DNA from: Bradyrhizobium sp. SZCCT0153
Lineage (GTDB): Bacteria > Pseudomonadota > Alphaproteobacteria > Rhizobiales > Xanthobacteraceae
Direction: 5' to 3'
Assembly (NCBI RefSeq): GCF_018129995.1
Contig: NZ_JAFCKS010000003.1
Location: forward strand, 186,001-250,000
Length of the DNA: 64,000 nt
Positions 47,870-57,609 of the stretch are shown piece by piece. A program made the position numbers and the translations under genes. Position 1 is the first letter of the stretch, and every line of letters begins with the position of its first letter. Below the pieces are notes generated by a model. That model was not told where the DNA came from and did not search any database. It worked only from the letters and a program-made list of their open reading frames with translations.

Positions 47870-48565
47870 GTGGACATCTACACCATCATCTTCCTGGCGC
47901 TGGCGGTCTTCATCTTTCTGAGGCTGCGCAGCGTGCTGGGGCAGCGCACGGGCAGCGAGCGGCCGCCGTTCGACCGCAACGCACTCCAGGGCGCCCAGGA
48001 CAAGAACGTCGTGACCATGCCGGGCAAGGTCATCGACCAGGCCCCGCTCGCGCCGACGGCCGAGCCGACCCCGCCCTCCGACCGCTGGAAGGGCCTGACC
48101 GAGCCGGGCACCACGCTGGCGCAGGGCCTCGACGCCATCGTCGACAAGGATTCCACCTTCGATCCGCGCCATTTCATCTCCGGCGCCCGCGGCGCCTACG
48201 AGATGATCGTGCTGGCCTTCGCCAATGGCGACCGCCGCGCGCTGCGCGACCTGCTGTCGTCGGAGGTCTATGAAAGCTTCGATGCCGCGATCAAGGAACG
48301 CGAGAAGAACGAGCAGAAGACCGAGACGCGCTTCGTCTCGATCGACAAGGCCGAGCTCGTCGGCGCCGAGCTGCGCGATCGCATGGCCCAGCTCACGATC
48401 CGCTTCGTCTCGCAGATGATCTCGGCGACCCGCGACAAGGCCGGCAACATCGTCGACGGCAGCGCCGACACGGTCGCCGACATTACCGACATCTGGACTT
48501 TCGCCCGCGACGTCACCTCTCGCGATCCGAACTGGAAGCTGGTTGGCACCGGAAGCGCGAATTAA
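47870..48565 (+). CDS. Tim44/TimA-like inner-membrane protein
   Basis: A 231-residue protein with an N-terminal membrane anchor (DIYTIIFLALAVFIFLRLRSVLG), a polar linker and a Tim44-like domain (about 85-230, FDPRHFISGARGAYEMIVLAFANGDRRALRDLL ... ITDIWTFARDVTSRDPNWKLVGT). In mitochondria Tim44 docks Hsp70 at the import channel; the bacterial proteins have an unsettled role. I chose GTG 47870 because the anchor begins there. mltA starts inside its 3' end, so the genes are translationally coupled. Confidence 0.85.
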   Translation: MDIYTIIFLALAVFIFLRLRSVLGQRTGSERPPFDRNALQGAQDKNVVTMPGKVIDQAPLAPTAEPTPPSDRWKGLTEPGTTLAQGLDAIVDKDSTFDPRHFISGARGAYEMIVLAFANGDRRALRDLLSSEVYESFDAAIKEREKNEQKTETRFVSIDKAELVGAELRDRMAQLTIRFVSQMISATRDKAGNIVDGSADTVADITDIWTFARDVTSRDPNWKLVGTGSAN

Positions 48566-50126
48566 GGCTTTCCTGAAGACCAGCGCGACGGCGCTTTGCG
48601 CAGGTGTCGTCGCGCTGTCGTCGTTTTCGCTCGGCGCCGAAGCGGCGCGGCGGCACTATCGCAGCCATCACCATCATCTCCCGGCATTGCCTGCCGCGCC
48701 GCCGCGGGCGTTGCCGTATCCGCAGCTCCCCCTGCCGTTCGAGATTCCCGGCGCGCAATACCTGCCGCTGGCCTGGGCCGATTTGAAGGGCTGGAGCGAC
48801 GACGATCATCTTGCCGCCTACAAGACCTTTCGCGCGAGCTGCCGTTCGATCAACGCGCAGAATGGCGCGGCCGAACCCAAGGCCGAAATCAAGGGCGAAT
48901 CCAAAGCACTTGGCGCCTCGCTGAGAGAACCTTGCCGCGCCGCCAAATCGCTCGAGCTCACCGACGACGCCAGGGCCAAGACGTTCTTCGAGGAAAATTT
49001 TGCGCCGCTGCGCATCTCCCGGCTCGGCGAGCCCGACGGTTTCGTCACCGGCTATTACGAGCCGGTGCTGGAGGGATCGCGCACGCAGACCGATGTCTAC
49101 AATGTCCCGGTCTATCGCCGGCCCTCGAACCTGTTCGTGCGCGGCTACAAGCAGGATTCGGTCAGCCTGCCGAACAAGGGCCCGGTCTATCGCAAGATCG
49201 GCCGCCGCAAGCTCGTGCCCTATTACGACCGCGCCGAGATCGAGGACGGCAAGATCGCCGGCCGTGGGCTGGAGATTGCCTGGCTGAAGGACCCGACCGA
49301 TCTGCTGTTCGCGCAGATCCAGGGTTCGGCGCGGATCAAGTTCGAGGACGGCGGCATGGTCCGGCTCAACTACGACGCCTATAACGGCTATCCCTACACG
49401 GCGGTCGGCCGGATCCTGATCGAGCGCGGCATCATTCCGAAGGAAGAGATGTCGATGCAGAAGATCAGGGAGTGGATGGCGCAGACCCCGGACGGCGCCA
49501 AGGAGCTGCGGCGCCAGAACCGCTCCTACATCTTCTTCCGCGAGGTCAACCTGTCCGACAAGGACGAGGCGGTCGGCGCGCAAGGCATTCCGCTCACGGC
49601 CGGCCGTTCGATCGCGGTCGACAAATCGCTCCACGTCTACGGCACGCCGTTCTTCATCGAGGGCGAGTTGCCGATCGATTCAGAACGGTCGAAGACGCCG
49701 TTCCATCGCCTGATGATCGCGCAGGACACCGGCTCGGCGATCATCGGCCCCGCGCGCGCCGACCTCTATTTCGGTGCCGGCGCGGATGCCGGCCGCGTTT
49801 CGGGCCGGCTGCGCCATCCCATGCATTTCGTGATGCTGGTGCCGAAGGGCCTCGATCCGACGGCACGCGCCGCGCGGCTCCCGGTGCCGGACCCGCGGCC
49901 GTCGGAGAAGATTGCAAAACTTTTTCCGCAAACCGATCCGGCCAAGGATACTGCGAAGGATCAGGCCAAGCCTGCGGCTGCGGCTGCGGCCGCAGCCGTG
50001 GCGCAAGGCAAAGGCGAGACGGTCGCCGTCGCCAATCCAGTCCCGTTGCCAGTGCCGCGTCCCGTGATTGAGCCCGTTCAGGAGCCGCGGCGGCCGATCA
50101 AGAATCGCCCCCATCGACAGCAATGA
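48543..50126 (+). CDS. mltA: Membrane-bound lytic transglycosylase MltA
   Basis: A 527-residue murein hydrolase that cleaves the MurNAc-GlcNAc bond to form anhydro-MurNAc. After a signal region (to about residue 30) are the MltA domain segments FVTGYYEPVLEGSRTQTDVYNVPVYRRP and GSARIKFEDGGMVRLNYDAYNGYPYTAVGR. The 3D domain has YIFFR and QDTGSAIIGPARADLYFG, which includes the catalytic Asp. No lipobox is evident. An Ala/Pro-rich tail (about 455-527) is unusual in length. The start is probably TTG 48543, but this is uncertain. smr overlaps its stop by 4 bp (ATGA). Confidence 0.9.
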   Translation: MAPEARIKAFLKTSATALCAGVVALSSFSLGAEAARRHYRSHHHHLPALPAAPPRALPYPQLPLPFEIPGAQYLPLAWADLKGWSDDDHLAAYKTFRASCRSINAQNGAAEPKAEIKGESKALGASLREPCRAAKSLELTDDARAKTFFEENFAPLRISRLGEPDGFVTGYYEPVLEGSRTQTDVYNVPVYRRPSNLFVRGYKQDSVSLPNKGPVYRKIGRRKLVPYYDRAEIEDGKIAGRGLEIAWLKDPTDLLFAQIQGSARIKFEDGGMVRLNYDAYNGYPYTAVGRILIERGIIPKEEMSMQKIREWMAQTPDGAKELRRQNRSYIFFREVNLSDKDEAVGAQGIPLTAGRSIAVDKSLHVYGTPFFIEGELPIDSERSKTPFHRLMIAQDTGSAIIGPARADLYFGAGADAGRVSGRLRHPMHFVMLVPKGLDPTARAARLPVPDPRPSEKIAKLFPQTDPAKDTAKDQAKPAAAAAAAAVAQGKGETVAVANPVPLPVPRPVIEPVQEPRRPIKNRPHRQQ

Positions 50127-50713
50127 AGCGATCGTCCCGTCCGCCCGTGCTGGAGCCTCGTCCCTCGCCGCGCCGCCGCGCGCTGAGCGAGGAGGAGCGC
50201 GAGCTGTGGGACACGGTGGCAAAGCAGGTCAAGCCGCTGAGGAAGCATCGGGGGGCGAAAGCGCATGCGCCGCCGCGCGCAGAGCCTTCACCCGCTGCGT
50301 CCGCCACGCGGCCTGCGCCATCGCCACGTCCGATCGCCGCTGCCCCGGCGCCGCGCGCAGCGAAGCCCGCGATACCGCCGCTGGCACCGCTCGGCAAGCG
50401 CGAGCGCACAAAGCTGTCGCGCGGCCGCAGCGAGATCGAGGCGCGGCTCGACCTGCATGGCATGACCCAGATGCGCGCCCATCGGGCTCTGACCGGCTTC
50501 CTGCACCGCGCCCACCATGACGGCCTGACCTTCGTGCTCGTCATCACCGGCAAGGGACGAAGCGGCGGCGAAAGCGGCGTGCTGCGCCGCCATGTGCCGG
50601 AATGGCTGAGCCTGCCGGAATTCCGCGCCTTCGTCGTCGGGTTCGAGGAGGCAGGTATCGGCCATGGCGGCGAAGGCGCGCTTTATGTCCGGATCAGGCG
50701 GGCGCGGTATTAG
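50123..50713 (+). CDS. Smr-domain protein
   Basis: A 196-residue protein. A basic Pro/Ala-rich N-terminal half (1-105) contains the LSEEERELWDTVAKQVKPL helix conserved in alphaproteobacterial Smr proteins. The Smr domain (110-196) has RLDLHGMTQMRAHRAL, FVLVITGKGRSGGESGVLRR and GGEGALYVRIRR. Smr domains act as nucleases or nucleic-acid binders, including in ribosome rescue. It is translationally coupled to mltA (ATGA overlap). Confidence 0.9.
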   Translation: MKRSSRPPVLEPRPSPRRRALSEEERELWDTVAKQVKPLRKHRGAKAHAPPRAEPSPAASATRPAPSPRPIAAAPAPRAAKPAIPPLAPLGKRERTKLSRGRSEIEARLDLHGMTQMRAHRALTGFLHRAHHDGLTFVLVITGKGRSGGESGVLRRHVPEWLSLPEFRAFVVGFEEAGIGHGGEGALYVRIRRARY

Positions 50714-50734
50714 ACTAGAGGCGGGCGCGGTTCA

Positions 50735-50756
50735 CCTCTCCCGCTTGCGGGAGAGG
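50735..50756. repeat. CCTCTCCCGC palindrome
   Basis: CCTCTCCCGC-TT-GCGGGAGAGG, perfect 10-bp arms, between the convergent smr and membrane-protein genes. It could serve as a two-way terminator stem, but no T tract follows. Confidence 0.7.
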
Positions 50757-50777
50757 GAGCGCACTTCCGATGCGGCT

Positions 50778-51902
50778 CTAAAACGGCCGGACGATTCCGA
50801 CGCGCGGGATCAGTGTGATGATCAGGCCGAAGATGTTCGTCTTCCGGTCCTGCGCCGGCATCGGCGGCGTCTCGCGCGCGGCCGGCAGCATTTTCACGGC
50901 GTGCAGGATCAGGAACATGCACACCGCCCAGTTCGAGATCCAGCGCGAATAGTCGAACACCATCGCGAACATCACGAGATAGGCGAGGCTGATGCCGATC
51001 AGTGCGGCGACCACGAGACGGCGGTGCATTTCGCTCGCGAGCGCGGCGATCAGGTTCGCAAAATAACGCCACAGCGGCGTGTGCAGCCAGATCAGGAGCG
51101 CGAACACGGGCACGCCGAGGATGTTGTGCGGCAGGCGGCCCCAGGTGTCTGAGATTTCCTTCGCCAGCGGCTGGTACCAGATGTAGGCGAATTGCAGCAG
51201 ATCGGTGCGCGCCGGATCGGCCATCCGGCTCTTCAGATACGCGACGAAATCCGCCTCCGGGATCGGCATCGTTCCCCAGAACTGCGCCGTGAAAAACAGT
51301 GCGGAAACGAGGGCGAGGGCGGCGATGCCGAATGCAACGTTGCTGCGGCTGCAGCCGCAGGCCAGATAATGCCTGATCACCACGATCGTGACGATCGTCG
51401 GCACATACATCAGCAGATGGATGTGGTGGATCAGCACGAGGACGATCGAGAACAGCGCGGCCAGGGCGACGAACAGCAGCGAGCCCGCCGGCACCAGCAG
51501 CAGCATGATTGCCAGCGCGCAGCCATAGATGTCGAAATGGCCGAGCGTGTGCATGAAGTTCTTCAGGAAGAACGGCGAGCCCGCGATGAAGACGAACAGC
51601 GGCAGCGTCCTGGCGGTGAAGCCGAACGTCCGCTGGAACAGTTTTGCGTACAGCCCCAGCGTTACCAGCCACGTCGCGCCGCCGAGCGCGAACACCAGCC
51701 ATACCGGCACCTTGTCGGTGACCAGCGCGACGATCGCCCCGATCAGCGCGCGCTTGATGAAGCCGAAATGATAGTCGACGAGGAGATGGATGTAGGGGAC
51801 GTAAGGCGGCAGCTGGATCTTGTGGATGAAGACGCCGGCAATCACCGCCGCGTTGATCGCGAGCAGGATGCGCCAGGGGTTTTGCAGGATGCGTGCGGTC
51901 AC
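50778..51902 (-). CDS. Polytopic membrane protein of unknown function
   Basis: A 374-residue protein with about nine or ten hydrophobic helices. It begins WRILLAINAAVIAGVFIHK and has loops rich in His and aromatic residues (HTLGHFDIYGC, LIHHIHLLMYVPT). The general look is of glycosyltransferase-like or polysaccharide membrane proteins, but I recognise no catalytic motif and make no functional claim. The start is GTG 51902. It lies between smr and hslU and is co-directional with hslU, 28 bp downstream of it. Confidence 0.65.
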   Translation of the reverse strand: MTARILQNPWRILLAINAAVIAGVFIHKIQLPPYVPYIHLLVDYHFGFIKRALIGAIVALVTDKVPVWLVFALGGATWLVTLGLYAKLFQRTFGFTARTLPLFVFIAGSPFFLKNFMHTLGHFDIYGCALAIMLLLVPAGSLLFVALAALFSIVLVLIHHIHLLMYVPTIVTIVVIRHYLACGCSRSNVAFGIAALALVSALFFTAQFWGTMPIPEADFVAYLKSRMADPARTDLLQFAYIWYQPLAKEISDTWGRLPHNILGVPVFALLIWLHTPLWRYFANLIAALASEMHRRLVVAALIGISLAYLVMFAMVFDYSRWISNWAVCMFLILHAVKMLPAARETPPMPAQDRKTNIFGLIITLIPRVGIVRPF

Positions 51903-51930
51903 GCGGCATCCATAGCGCGGTCGCCCGGAA

Positions 51931-53235
51931 TTACAAAATGAACCGGCTCAAATCCGTATTCTTGGCGAGGTCGCCGACGTGCTTCTGCACGAACTCCGCA
52001 TCGACCTTGACGGTCTCGCCGCTGCGGTCGGGGGCGGTGAAGGAAATCTCGTCCAGCACCCGCTCCATCACCGTCTGCAGCCGCCGCGCGCCGATGTTCT
52101 CGACGGTCGAATTCACCGCGACCGCGACGTCCGCCAGCGCGTCGATCGCGCTATCGGTGATGTCGAGCGTGACGCCCTCGGTCTGCATCAAGGCGATATA
52201 TTGCTTGATCAGCGAGGCCTCGGGCTCGGTCAGGATGCGGCGCATGTCGTCGCGGGTCAGCGCCTGCAATTCGACGCGGATCGGCAGGCGGCCCTGTAAT
52301 TCCGGCAGCAGGTCGGACGGCTTGGCGACGTGGAAGGCGCCGGATGCGATGAACAGGATGTGGTCGGTCTTCACCGCGCCGTGCTTGGTCGAGACCGTGG
52401 TGCCCTCGATCAGCGGCAGCAGGTCGCGCTGCACGCCCTCGCGCGAGACGTCGCCGCCGACCCTGCCGTCGCGCGCACAGATCTTGTCGATCTCGTCCAG
52501 GAACACGATGCCGTTGTTCTCGACCGCGCCAATCGCTTCCAGCGTCAGCTGCTCGGTGTCCAGCAGCTTGTCGGATTCCTCGTTGACGAGGATCTCGTGC
52601 GAGCTGTCCACCGTCAGCCGCCGGGTCTTGCTGCGGCCGCCGAGCTTGCCGAAGATGTCGCCGATCGAGATCGCACCCATCTGCGCGCCGGGCATGCCGG
52701 GGATCTCGAACATCGGCATGCCGCTGCCGCCGCCTTGCGTCTCGATCTCGATTTCCTTGTCGTTGAGCTCGCCCGCACGCAGCTTCTTGCGGAAGGATTC
52801 GCGGGTTGCGGCGCTGGCATTGGCGCCGACGAGGGCATCGAGCACGCGTTCCTCGGCGGCGAGCTGCGCGCGCGCCTGCACGTCCTTGCGCTTGCGCTCG
52901 CGCACCTGGGCGATCGCGACCTCGACGAGATCGCGCACGATCTGCTCGACGTCGCGGCCGACATAGCCGACCTCGGTGAATTTCGTCGCCTCCACCTTCA
53001 GGAACGGCGCATTCGCGAGCTTGGCGAGCCGGCGCGCGATCTCGGTCTTGCCGACGCCGGTGGGGCCGATCATCAGGATGTTCTTCGGCAGCACCTCCTC
53101 GCGCAAGGAACCTTCGAGCTGCTGCCGCCGCCAGCGGTTGCGCAGCGCGATCGAGACGGCGCGCTTGGCATCGGCCTGGCCGACGATGAAACGGTCGAGT
53201 TCGGAAACGATTTCGCGGGGAGAGAAGTCTGTCAT
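51931..53235 (-). CDS. hslU: ATP-dependent protease ATPase subunit HslU
   Basis: A 434-residue AAA+ unfoldase of the HslUV (ClpYQ) protease. It starts [34 protein letters not shown]. Walker A is GPTGVGKTE (about residue 58), the pore motif GYVGRD follows, Walker B is [11 protein letters not shown], and the I-domain spans about 110-240. The C-terminal FIL tail inserts into HslV. hslV is on the same strand upstream, but a DUF2585 gene lies between them. Confidence 0.96.
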   Translation of the reverse strand: MTDFSPREIVSELDRFIVGQADAKRAVSIALRNRWRRQQLEGSLREEVLPKNILMIGPTGVGKTEIARRLAKLANAPFLKVEATKFTEVGYVGRDVEQIVRDLVEVAIAQVRERKRKDVQARAQLAAEERVLDALVGANASAATRESFRKKLRAGELNDKEIEIETQGGGSGMPMFEIPGMPGAQMGAISIGDIFGKLGGRSKTRRLTVDSSHEILVNEESDKLLDTEQLTLEAIGAVENNGIVFLDEIDKICARDGRVGGDVSREGVQRDLLPLIEGTTVSTKHGAVKTDHILFIASGAFHVAKPSDLLPELQGRLPIRVELQALTRDDMRRILTEPEASLIKQYIALMQTEGVTLDITDSAIDALADVAVAVNSTVENIGARRLQTVMERVLDEISFTAPDRSGETVKVDAEFVQKHVGDLAKNTDLSRFIL

Positions 53236-53285
53236 GGGACCTTAGCTAGGATCAGATGCGGGCCGGGACAAGCCGCATTTTTGCG

Positions 53286-53909
53286 TCAGATGATCGGCGG
53301 TCCGGATTGCCATTGTTTCACGGCCTCGACCGGATGGATCAGCATCAGGACGTTGAGCGTCAGATTGTCGCGAATGTGCAGCGCCAGCATGATTTCGAAC
53401 GCGAGCCCGAGCAGGACGGTCACCGGTACAGGCAGCAGGCGCGCGGCGAGGAAGCCCAGCATCATGGACAGCGTATCGGAGATCGAATTGACGACGCTGT
53501 CGCCGAAATAATCCAGCGAGATCGTGCCGGCGCGGTAGCGTTCGATGATGAACGGCGAGTTCTCGACGATCTCCCAGGCACCCTCGATCAGCATCGCGAT
53601 GATCAGCCGCGCCGGCCAGGACAGAGGCAGGAAAGGCAGCCGCGCGAACAGCAGCCAGGTCAGGCCGTAGAACAGGAAGCCGTGGAGGACGTGCGAAAAG
53701 CTGTACCAGTCGGCGATGTGCTGCGAATTCTCCGAGCTGTTGACCACGCCATGCCACAGCTTGACGTAGCCGCAGGTGCAGATCGGCACCCGGCCCATCG
53801 CAAGCAGGATCGAGGCCTGCAGCGCCAGCAGCAACAGCGCGATACCGACCCAGTAGGTTGGGGGGATCGTCGTGCGTATGCTTTGCTTGGCGCCATCGGC
53901 AATGGTCAT
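53286..53909 (-). CDS. DUF2585/UPF0314 membrane protein
   Basis: A 207-residue protein with about four membrane helices. The conserved region [49 protein letters not shown], then [41 protein letters not shown], identifies the rhizobial DUF2585 family. The Cys-x-Cys, His and Glu residues suggest metal or haem binding, but the function is not known. The ATG at 53909 starts the conserved sequence. It separates hslV from hslU. Confidence 0.83.
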   Translation of the reverse strand: MTIADGAKQSIRTTIPPTYWVGIALLLLALQASILLAMGRVPICTCGYVKLWHGVVNSSENSQHIADWYSFSHVLHGFLFYGLTWLLFARLPFLPLSWPARLIIAMLIEGAWEIVENSPFIIERYRAGTISLDYFGDSVVNSISDTLSMMLGFLAARLLPVPVTVLLGLAFEIMLALHIRDNLTLNVLMLIHPVEAVKQWQSGPPII

Positions 53910-53966
53910 TGGGCGCGTATCATTGCAGTGAGAGGCCGTCATGCGCAACCAGAGCGATGCTGCGCT

Positions 53967-54072
53967 CCCTCTCCCGCTTGCGGGAGAGGGCTGTCTCCGC
54001 AGAGGGATTCCCCCGGAGGAGAAAACCCTCACCGGGCGCTTCGCGCCGACCTCTCCCGCAAGCGGGAGAGGT
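53967..54072. repeat. Paired CCTCTCCCGC palindromes
   Basis: Two copies of the palindrome, CCCTCTCCCGC-TT-GCGGGAGAGGG (53,967-53,990) and CCTCTCCCGC-AA-GCGGGAGAGG (54,050-54,071), face each other about 60 bp apart and could also pair with each other. They fill the gap between hslV and the DUF2585 gene. Confidence 0.75.
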
Positions 54073-54109
54073 TACACCGCATCCCGGGCTCCGCTGTTCA
54101 GTCACAGTT

Positions 54110-54670
54110 CTAGCCCGCCGCCAGGGCTTCGATGGTGACGTTGCGGTTGGTGTACACGCAAATATCCGCGGCGATGTCGAGGGAGCGGCGGACGATGGTC
54201 TCGGCGTCCTTGTCGGTGTCGAGCAGGGCGCGAGCGGCGGCCAGGGCGTAATTGCCGCCGGAGCCGATCGCCATCACCCCGGCCTCGGGCTCCAGCACGT
54301 CGCCGGTGCCTGTGAGCACCAAGGAGACGTCCTTGTCGGCCACGATCATCATGGCCTCCAGCCGCCGCAAATAGCGGTCGGTGCGCCAGTCCTTGGCGAG
54401 CTCGACCGCGGCCCGGGTCAATTGCCCGGGATATTGCTCGAGCTTGGATTCCAACCGCTCAAAGAGCGTGAAGGCGTCGGCCGTGGCGCCGGCAAAGCCG
54501 CCGATGACGTCGCCCTTGCCGAGTTTCCGGACCTTCTTGGCGTTGTGCTTGATCACGGTCTGGCCGATCGAGACTTGGCCGTCGCCGCCGACCACGACCT
54601 TGCCGCCCTTGCGGACCGTCAAAATCGTGGTGCCGTGCCAGCCCGGCGAGCTGTTTGGGGAGTCCTGCAT
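54110..54670 (-). CDS. hslV: ATP-dependent protease subunit HslV
   Basis: A 186-residue threonine peptidase. The catalytic threonine is the first of TT in [24 protein letters not shown] (Thr14). About 13 residues precede it, so a propeptide must be removed beyond simple Met cleavage, as I recall for other alphaproteobacterial Hsl[52 protein letters not shown] and [12 protein letters not shown] are conserved. It pairs with HslU to degrade misfolded proteins, normally under heat-shock control. A CCCCCTAAAT stretch upstream resembles a sigma-32 -10 box weakly. Confidence 0.95.
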   Translation of the reverse strand: MQDSPNSSPGWHGTTILTVRKGGKVVVGGDGQVSIGQTVIKHNAKKVRKLGKGDVIGGFAGATADAFTLFERLESKLEQYPGQLTRAAVELAKDWRTDRYLRRLEAMMIVADKDVSLVLTGTGDVLEPEAGVMAIGSGGNYALAAARALLDTDKDAETIVRRSLDIAADICVYTNRNVTIEALAAG

Positions 54671-54859
54671 GAATGATCCTCGTTGTCCGGCCTGATTTAG
54701 GGGGTCGGGAGCGGGGGCACAACGGGCCGTTCCGGCCCTAGATTTCGCTCACCATAGGCGGAAGTGCTGCCCTGCCGGGGCGTTCCCGCAGTAGCGAAGG
54801 CGTCATTTGGCTGTTAAAAGACCGGCGTTTTCGGCCCAAAACCATAGCGAAAGCTTTCA

Positions 54860-55453
54860 ATGCGCACCGCGACGATCAAGCGCAAGACCAAGGAAACCGA
54901 TATCGAGGTGACCGTAAACCTCGATGGCACCGGCGTGTCCAACATCGCGACCGGCATCGGCTTTTTCGACCATATGCTCGATCTCCTCGCCCGCCATTCC
55001 CGCATCGACCTCACGGTCAAGGCGGTGGGCGACCTGCACATTGATCATCACCATACCACCGAGGACACCGGCATCGCGCTCGGCCAGGCGGTCAAGCAGG
55101 CGCTCGGCAACATGGCGGGCATCACCCGCTATGCCGGCGTGCACATGCCCATGGACGAGACGCTGTCGCGCGTGGTCATCGACATCTCGGGCCGCCCGTT
55201 TCTGGTGTTCAAGGCCGACTTCCCCCGCGACAAGATCGGTGAGTTCGACACCGAGCTGGTGCGCGAGTGGTTCCAGGCCTTCGCCATGAACGCCGGCGTG
55301 ACTCTCCACGTCGAGACCCTATATGGCGATAACAGCCACCATATCGCCGAATCCTGCTTCAAGGGTCTGGCGCGGGCGCTGCGCACCGCCGTCGCGATCG
55401 ATCCGAAGGCTGTGGGCGAGATCCCGTCCACCAAGGGCTCGCTCGGCGGCTGA
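54860..55453 (+). CDS. hisB: Imidazoleglycerol-phosphate dehydratase
   Basis: A 197-residue monofunctional HisB (sixth step of histidine synthesis, IGP to imidazole-acetol phosphate). Metal-binding signatures [37 protein letters not shown] and [18 protein letters not shown] are intact. The start ATG 54860 gives the usual [12 protein letters not shown] opening. It is the first gene of the hisB-DUF2628-hisH-hisA-hisF-hisE cluster and divergent from hslV. Confidence 0.97.
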   Translation: MRTATIKRKTKETDIEVTVNLDGTGVSNIATGIGFFDHMLDLLARHSRIDLTVKAVGDLHIDHHHTTEDTGIALGQAVKQALGNMAGITRYAGVHMPMDETLSRVVIDISGRPFLVFKADFPRDKIGEFDTELVREWFQAFAMNAGVTLHVETLYGDNSHHIAESCFKGLARALRTAVAIDPKAVGEIPSTKGSLGG

Positions 55454-55520
55454 CATCTCCGTCCGGCGGCGAAACGCGCCGCTTGCGGTATCACTGAATT
55501 CTTGAGAACGGGGCATCACC

Positions 55521-56051
55521 ATGCCTGTCTACACAGTTCATGCTCCCTCCCCTGCCGGAGCCGACCTGCGCGCGACCGACAAATTCGTCTTCGTACGCGA
55601 CGGCTTCCATTTCTGGGCAATGATCTTCGGCCCGGTCTGGCTGCTGTGGAATCGGCTGTGGCTGGCGCTGATCGGCTGGGTGATCTTCGTCGCCGCGTTC
55701 AACGCCGGGCTGTCCACCCTCGGACTCGGCCGTTTGTCGATCTTCGTTGCCGACATCATCGTCGCGCTGCTGATGGGGTTTGAAGCGTCGAGCCTGCGCC
55801 GCTGGACCCTGTCACGCGGCAGCTGGCGCCAGCTCGATGTCGTTGTCGGGGATGACGAAGACACAGCCGAGCGCCGCTTCTTCGAGCGCTGGAGCCAGAA
55901 GCAGCACGGCATCGTCAACGATCAATGGGCCGTCGATCGTGGCGGACCGCCGCCGACCCGCAACACGCCGGGTCAGCAATTCTCGAACCCGCCGCCGCTG
56001 CCGGCCGGCGGCATCATTGGATTGTTTCCAGAACCGGGAGGGTCAAGATGA
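55521..56051 (+). CDS. DUF2628 membrane protein
   Basis: A 176-residue protein. An N-terminal [33 protein letters not shown], then two or three membrane helices (about 32-90), identify the DUF2628 family typical of the rhizobial his cluster. The C-terminal cytoplasmic tail is polar and ends in a Pro-rich stretch. Its stop overlaps the hisH start (ATGA), so it is translationally coupled to histidine genes. Its role is unknown. Confidence 0.82.
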   Translation: MPVYTVHAPSPAGADLRATDKFVFVRDGFHFWAMIFGPVWLLWNRLWLALIGWVIFVAAFNAGLSTLGLGRLSIFVADIIVALLMGFEASSLRRWTLSRGSWRQLDVVVGDDEDTAERRFFERWSQKQHGIVNDQWAVDRGGPPPTRNTPGQQFSNPPPLPAGGIIGLFPEPGGSR

Positions 56052-56698
56052 GCGTCGCCATCATCGATTACGGTTCCGGCAATCTGCATTCCGCCGCGAA
56101 AGCGTTCGAGCGCGCCGCGCGCAGCATGGAGAATCCGCAAAAGGTCTTCGTCACCAGCGATCCGGACCAGGCCTATTCCGCCGACCGTCTGGTGCTGCCG
56201 GGCGTCGGCGCCTTCGCCGATTGCCGCCGCGGGCTCGACGCCGTCAACGGCATGGTCGAGGCGATCACCGAAGCGGTGCGCGTCAAGGCGCGGCCGTTCT
56301 TCGGCATCTGCGTCGGTATGCAGCTGATGGCGAGCCGCGGCAAGGAGCATGTCACGACCGACGGCCTGAACTGGATCGGCGGCGACGTCGAGAAGATCAC
56401 GCCGCGCGACGAGAGCCTGAAGATCCCGCACATGGGCTGGAACACGCTCGACGTGCTGCGCGAGCATCCGGTGCTGGAGAGGCTGTCGCTCGGCCCGAAA
56501 GGCCAGCACGCCTATTTCGTGCACTCCTACCACCTCAACGCCGCCAACGAGGCGGACGTTCTCGCGCGCGCCGATTACGGCGGGCCTGTTACCGCGATCG
56601 TCGCGAAGGACACCGCCATCGGCACGCAGTTTCACCCCGAGAAGAGCCAGCGCTTTGGCCTGGCCCTGATCTCGAACTTCTTGCGATGGAAACCGTGA
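56048..56698 (+). CDS. hisH: Imidazole glycerol phosphate synthase glutaminase subunit
   Basis: A 216-residue class I glutamine amidotransferase. The catalytic triad is Cys88 in GICVGMQLM, with His and Glu in TQFHPEKSQ. It supplies ammonia to HisF. The ATG at 56048 starts [12 protein letters not shown], the family N-terminus. A palindromic repeat separates it from hisA. Confidence 0.96.
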   Translation: MSVAIIDYGSGNLHSAAKAFERAARSMENPQKVFVTSDPDQAYSADRLVLPGVGAFADCRRGLDAVNGMVEAITEAVRVKARPFFGICVGMQLMASRGKEHVTTDGLNWIGGDVEKITPRDESLKIPHMGWNTLDVLREHPVLERLSLGPKGQHAYFVHSYHLNAANEADVLARADYGGPVTAIVAKDTAIGTQFHPEKSQRFGLALISNFLRWKP

Positions 56699-56713
56699 TG
56701 CGAGCTGCTCTTG

Positions 56714-56832
56714 TTACCTCCCCCCTTGCGGGGGAGGTCGAACGCGCAGCGTTCGGGAGGGGGGTAAGCCCCAACGGCCATGCCTGTGGCTACCCCTCTC
56801 CCCAACCCTCCCCCGCAGGGGGGGAGGGAGCA
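56714..56832. repeat. Palindromic repeat between hisH and hisA
   Basis: A nested palindrome. The outer arms ACCTCCCCCCTTGCGGGGGA and CAACCCTCCCCCGCAGGGGG pair, and an inner GAACGCGCAGCGTTC hairpin and GGGGTAAGCCCC hairpin are visible. It is a variant of the CCTCTCCCGC family. It lies inside the his transcript, so it may affect mRNA stability. Confidence 0.65.
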
Positions 56833-56864
56833 GACCGTCTGCGCGGAAAGGACGCTGCCGACAG

Positions 56865-57599
56865 ATGATTCTTTTTCCCGCGATCGACCTCAAGAATGGC
56901 CAGTGCGTGCGCCTCGAGCAAGGCGACATGGCGCGCGCGACCGTGTTCAACCTCAATCCCGCGGCGCAGGCGCAGAGCTTTGCCGAGCAGGGTTTTGAGT
57001 ATCTCCACGTCGTCGACCTCGACGGCGCCTTTGCCGGCAAGCCGGTGAATGCGCAGGCCGTCGAGGCGATGCTGAAGACGATCAGCATCCCCGTGCAGCT
57101 CGGCGGCGGCATTCGCGATCTCAAGACCGTGGAAGCCTGGCTCGCAAAGGGCATCACCCGCGTCATCATCGGCACCGCCGCGGTGCGCGACCCTGAACTG
57201 GTGAAGGCTGCCGCGAAAGAGTTTCCCGGCCGCGTCGCGGTCGGGCTCGATGCGCGCGACGGCAAGGTCGCGGTCGAAGGCTGGGCCGAGACCTCGCAGG
57301 TGACGGTGCTGGAGATCGCGCAGCGTTTCGAGGATGCCGGCGTTGCCGCCATCATCTTCACCGACATCGCGCGCGACGGCCTGCTCAAGGGCCTGAATCT
57401 CGATGCGACGATCGCGCTGGCCGACGCCATCTCGATCCCGGTGATTGCTTCGGGTGGCCTCGCCTCGATCGAGGACGTCAAGGCGATGCTGACGCCGCGC
57501 GCCAAGAAGCTCGCCGGCGCGATCGCTGGCCGCGCGCTCTATGACGGCCGGCTCGATCCAGCTTCTGCCCTCACCCTGATCCGCAACGCGCGCGGCTAG
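56865..57599 (+). CDS. hisA: ProFAR isomerase HisA
   Basis: A 244-residue beta-alpha barrel enzyme that isomerises ProFAR to PRFAR. It begins [20 protein letters not shown] (catalytic Asp8). Phosphate-binding loops [15 protein letters not shown] and [13 protein letters not shown] are present, and the second catalytic Asp is in [10 protein letters not shown]. hisF follows after 10 bp. Confidence 0.96.
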   Translation: MILFPAIDLKNGQCVRLEQGDMARATVFNLNPAAQAQSFAEQGFEYLHVVDLDGAFAGKPVNAQAVEAMLKTISIPVQLGGGIRDLKTVEAWLAKGITRVIIGTAAVRDPELVKAAAKEFPGRVAVGLDARDGKVAVEGWAETSQVTVLEIAQRFEDAGVAAIIFTDIARDGLLKGLNLDATIALADAISIPVIASGGLASIEDVKAMLTPRAKKLAGAIAGRALYDGRLDPASALTLIRNARG

Positions 57600-57609
57600 G
57601 AGACATCCG

